From the NCBI GenBank assembly GCA_028281285.1, contig JANQKF010000039.1:1-64000 (forward strand): 64,000 nucleotides of DNA. The letters run 5' to 3'. The notes under the pieces are model-generated. The model was not told the DNA's origin and did no database searches. It worked only from the letters and a program-made list of their open reading frames with translations. Below, in pieces: positions 61,461 through 64,000 of this stretch (within the stretch, counting starts at the first letter, position 1; every line of letters starts with the position of its first letter). The translations under genes and the position numbers were made by a program. This DNA comes from Cyclobacteriaceae bacterium (GTDB taxonomy: Bacteria; Bacteroidota; Bacteroidia; Cytophagales; Cyclobacteriaceae).

Positions 61461-63998
61461 ATGATCCACACGGGTATAGGCAATGCCGGCCATCTTTTTG
61501 TAATTGTATCTTTTGTCACCTCATTACTGGCTGCTTTTGCTTATTTTAAGGCAAGCAATTCCAATGAAATAGGCGATCAACCTTGGATCAAATTTGCGAG
61601 AGTCACTTTCTACATCCATGCTGTCGCTATTGTCGGCATTGTAGTTTCGCTCTTCACCATTATATATAATCATTATTTCGAGTACCACTATGCCTGGAGT
61701 CATTCCTCCTCCACTCTACCGGTGTACTATATGATTTCCTCTTTCTGGGAAGGTCAAGAAGGAAGCTTCTTATTATGGTTATTCTGGCATGTTGTTCTAG
61801 GTCTGGTAATAATCAGAACCAATAAGAAATGGGAAGCTCCAGTAATGACTGTTTTTGCTACCGTTCAAGCATTTTTGGCCTCCATGATTCTAGGTGTAGT
61901 TTTTGGGGATATTAAGCTCGGAAGCTCGCCATTTATGTTGATGCGAGAAGTGTCAAGTGATCCACGATATCTTATCAATCCGGATTTTGTCGAATTGGAT
62001 GGCACAGGATTGAACCCTGTTCTGCAAAACTATTGGATGGTTATTCATCCTCCTACATTATTTCTTGGTTTTGCGACTACTCTGGTTCCTTTTTCTTACT
62101 GTATTGCCGGCCTTTGGAGGAGAGATTTTAAAGACTGGATCAGACCAGCACTACCCTGGGCAATTTTTTCCGCCTTAGTGTTGGGAGTGGGAATTTTAAT
62201 GGGTGCATACTGGGCTTATGAAACGCTCAATTTTGGAGGATATTGGAATTGGGATCCCGTTGAGAATGCAGTTTATGTGCCCTGGCTGATTCTAATAGCG
62301 GCCATTCATACAATGATTACCTTTAAGAAGAGTGCAACTGCACTGAAAACCTCCATAATACTGGTAATCTCAAGCTTTGTGCTAATCCTTTATTCTACCT
62401 TTCTTACTCGTAGTGGGATTCTGGGAGATGCTTCAGTACATTCCTTTACTGATTTGGGCCTTTCAGGCCAACTTTTAATTTACCTCTTTTTCTTTGTTGC
62501 GATATCCATCTTCATATGCGTAAGGGTGTGGAAAGACTTGCCTACTTCAGATAAAGAGGCGTCTACTTATTCAAGAGAGTTTTGGATTTTTATTGGGGCC
62601 CTGACCTTAGTATTAATGGCTTTCCAGGTGATTGTCCCTACTTCGTTTCCAGTCTTTAATGAGATTATCGAACTGTTTGGGGGAATTTCGAATATTGCTC
62701 CTCCTGCAAACCAAGTTGAGTTTTACTCACAATGGCAACTGTGGTTTGCAATAGGAATTGCCCTACTTTCCGGAACAGGTCAATTCTTCTTTTGGAACAA
62801 AATGGATAAGGAGAAACTGATCAAGGCGATTACTCCTCCCATTATTATTTCCTTGTTGGTGGCAGCAATCATTTTCGTAATAGCAAAGATCTATAACCCG
62901 GTTTATATCTTAATTCTGACAGCAGGCACTTACTCTATCGTTGCGAATAGTCATATCCTGATCAATCTGCTCAGAAGTAAGAGCTATAAGCTTACCGGAG
63001 GTTCAATCGCACATATTGGTATAGCGATGATGCTCATTGGAATCATGTTCTCCGAAGGCTACAGCAAGCCAATTTCCCTTGGTACCATGACCATCAAATT
63101 TGAATTGTCCGATGAGGACAATTCCACTAATCTCATCCTCTTTTTGAACGAACCAAAATATATGGATCGCTATGAGGTGGTTTATCGAAATGAGTTAGTC
63201 AAGTCATCGGATGTGAATGGTTATGTCCGCAAGTCAATGCTAGACGATTCGGAAGATCCTTTCTACAAAATTGTAAAGCAACCGATAATCAAAGAGGGTA
63301 AGGTCTTGGCCAATAAGGGTGATACCATTTATTTAAGCAATCCTGAAAACACTTACTACCAAATTGATTTCACCGATCGCTTTTCGGGTGAAGAGTTTAC
63401 TCTTTATCCAAGAGTTCAACAAAACCCAAGCATGGGAGGTGGTTCGATGCATTCACCGGATATAAGAAAAGAATGGAACCGTGATATTTATACCTATCTT
63501 TCCTTTACCACATTGTTGGAAGAAGATATCGATTGGGGCGAAAAAGAAGAAGTTGAACTCAGGGTTGGAGATCGGTTTTTCGTGAATGACTATGTCGCTG
63601 AATTCAAGAACTTAGAGAGAATTGACAAGGTGAATTTTATAGACCTTGGACCAAATGACGTGGCTGTAAAGGCGAGCATTGTTATTTACGGTGAAGAGAA
63701 TACAGAATACCTAGCGGAACCGCTATATATAATTAAAAACAATCTTGTCAGAAGACCCCCAGAAGTGATAAAAGAGCTGGCTTCTAAAATTACCCTTGAA
63801 AGCATAAATCCGGATAAGAATACAATGACTTTCGGAATAAACACTACTCAAAAGGATCTCATCATTATCAAAGCCCTCGAAAAGCCTCATATCAATGTGT
63901 TATGGATAGGCACTTTTGTTATGGTTGTAGGCTTTGTAATTGCTCTTCGAAGAAGGTACATCGAATTTATGCGTATGCGAGACAAAGGGTTAGGTTAG
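61461..63998 (+). CDS. ccmF: cytochrome c heme lyase subunit CcmF
   Basis: Large inner-membrane protein that takes heme from CcmE and joins it to the CxxCH of apocytochromes c. About fourteen to fifteen hydrophobic segments are present. The WWD motif is FGGYWNWDPVENAVYVPWLI near residue 258. WSHSSSTLPVYYMISSFWEG near 79 and YWMVIHPPTLFLGF near 192 carry conserved Trp and His residues. A long extramembrane region (~535-815) precedes the last helix. The gene is complete: TAG at 63996-63998, two bases before the window edge. CcmG and CcmH are not seen and may follow outside. Confidence 0.93.
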   Translation: MIHTGIGNAGHLFVIVSFVTSLLAAFAYFKASNSNEIGDQPWIKFARVTFYIHAVAIVGIVVSLFTIIYNHYFEYHYAWSHSSSTLPVYYMISSFWEGQEGSFLLWLFWHVVLGLVIIRTNKKWEAPVMTVFATVQAFLASMILGVVFGDIKLGSSPFMLMREVSSDPRYLINPDFVELDGTGLNPVLQNYWMVIHPPTLFLGFATTLVPFSYCIAGLWRRDFKDWIRPALPWAIFSALVLGVGILMGAYWAYETLNFGGYWNWDPVENAVYVPWLILIAAIHTMITFKKSATALKTSIILVISSFVLILYSTFLTRSGILGDASVHSFTDLGLSGQLLIYLFFFVAISIFICVRVWKDLPTSDKEASTYSREFWIFIGALTLVLMAFQVIVPTSFPVFNEIIELFGGISNIAPPANQVEFYSQWQLWFAIGIALLSGTGQFFFWNKMDKEKLIKAITPPIIISLLVAAIIFVIAKIYNPVYILILTAGTYSIVANSHILINLLRSKSYKLTGGSIAHIGIAMMLIGIMFSEGYSKPISLGTMTIKFELSDEDNSTNLILFLNEPKYMDRYEVVYRNELVKSSDVNGYVRKSMLDDSEDPFYKIVKQPIIKEGKVLANKGDTIYLSNPENTYYQIDFTDRFSGEEFTLYPRVQQNPSMGGGSMHSPDIRKEWNRDIYTYLSFTTLLEEDIDWGEKEEVELRVGDRFFVNDYVAEFKNLERIDKVNFIDLGPNDVAVKASIVIYGEENTEYLAEPLYIIKNNLVRRPPEVIKELASKITLESINPDKNTMTFGINTTQKDLIIIKALEKPHINVLWIGTFVMVVGFVIALRRRYIEFMRMRDKGLG

Positions 63999-64000
63999 CC

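Noticed and set aside
1-64000. tRNA, rRNA, CRISPR arrays, insertion sequences, integrases or phage genes
   Set aside because: Looked for on both strands; no cloverleaf-like gene, repeat-spacer array, transposase or integrase protein was seen. Small RNAs without strong structure could be missed.

Overview
The window is a stretch of chromosome from a member of the Bacteroidota, most likely a free-living, probably marine, Cytophagales-type bacterium. This is inferred from the recurrent TAnnTTTG promoter element, a NusG/UpxY-type antiterminator preceded by a winged-helix regulator, Wzi-type and SLBB export proteins of Bacteroidota form, a CysC with an N-terminal DUF2061 domain, and a cytochrome c maturation block with a CxxxY-type CcmE. 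Nothing in the sequence fixes the species. No tRNA, rRNA, CRISPR array, insertion sequence or integrase was seen, and no gene-free stretch exceeds about 250 bases (largest: 10182-10429, 48247-48493, 51724-51966).

Layout. 1-2224: housekeeping genes (end of a MoxR ATPase, 3-hydroxyacyl-CoA dehydrogenase, pheS). 2305-13480: precursor and outer-membrane genes (galE, ugd, UDP-glucuronate decarboxylase, three Wzi-like proteins, a polyprenyl glycosylphosphotransferase, a methyltransferase and a small lipoprotein). 13510-27989, minus strand: a complete Wzx/Wzy-type locus (WecA-like initiator, SLBB exporter, chain-length protein, flippase, polymerase, WecG/GT4/GT9/GT2 transferases, sulfotransferase, two epimerases). 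28078-33154: GT2, epimerase, FkbM methyltransferase, an unclassified beta-propeller-like protein and another protein of unknown function. 33144-48246: a second export and polymerisation set joined to a nonulosonic-acid (pseudaminic/legionaminic-like) pathway, headed by the winged-helix and UpxY regulators. 48494-51723: gmd, colD and colC, which should make GDP-L-colitose. 51967-55472: uronic/amino-uronic sugar genes. 55483-59265: cysQ, cysN, cysD and cysC, which make and recycle PAPS. 59317-63998, plus strand: ccmB, ccmC, a CcmD-like gene, ccmE and ccmF.

How they work together. Together the genes describe one or two surface polysaccharides assembled on undecaprenyl phosphate, flipped, polymerised and exported through Wza/Wzi-like outer-membrane proteins. 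Candidate building blocks are UDP-Gal, UDP-GlcA, UDP-Xyl, UDP-GlcNAcA/GalNAcA-type sugars, GDP-colitose and a CMP-nonulosonate. Decorations include O-methylation, N-acetylation and sulfation. PAPS synthesis lies in the same gene run as a TviB-like dehydrogenase, and a PAPS-type sulfotransferase lies in the first Wzx/Wzy locus, so a sulfated exopolysaccharide is the best overall reading. The less familiar elements are a nonulosonate pathway without a recognisable PseG hydrolase but with aldo/keto reductase, RmlD-like and Asp-box lipoprotein genes; an intracellular beta-propeller protein resembling oligogalacturonate lyase; and a tyvelose-epimerase-like protein whose catalytic tyrosine is replaced by phenylalanine.
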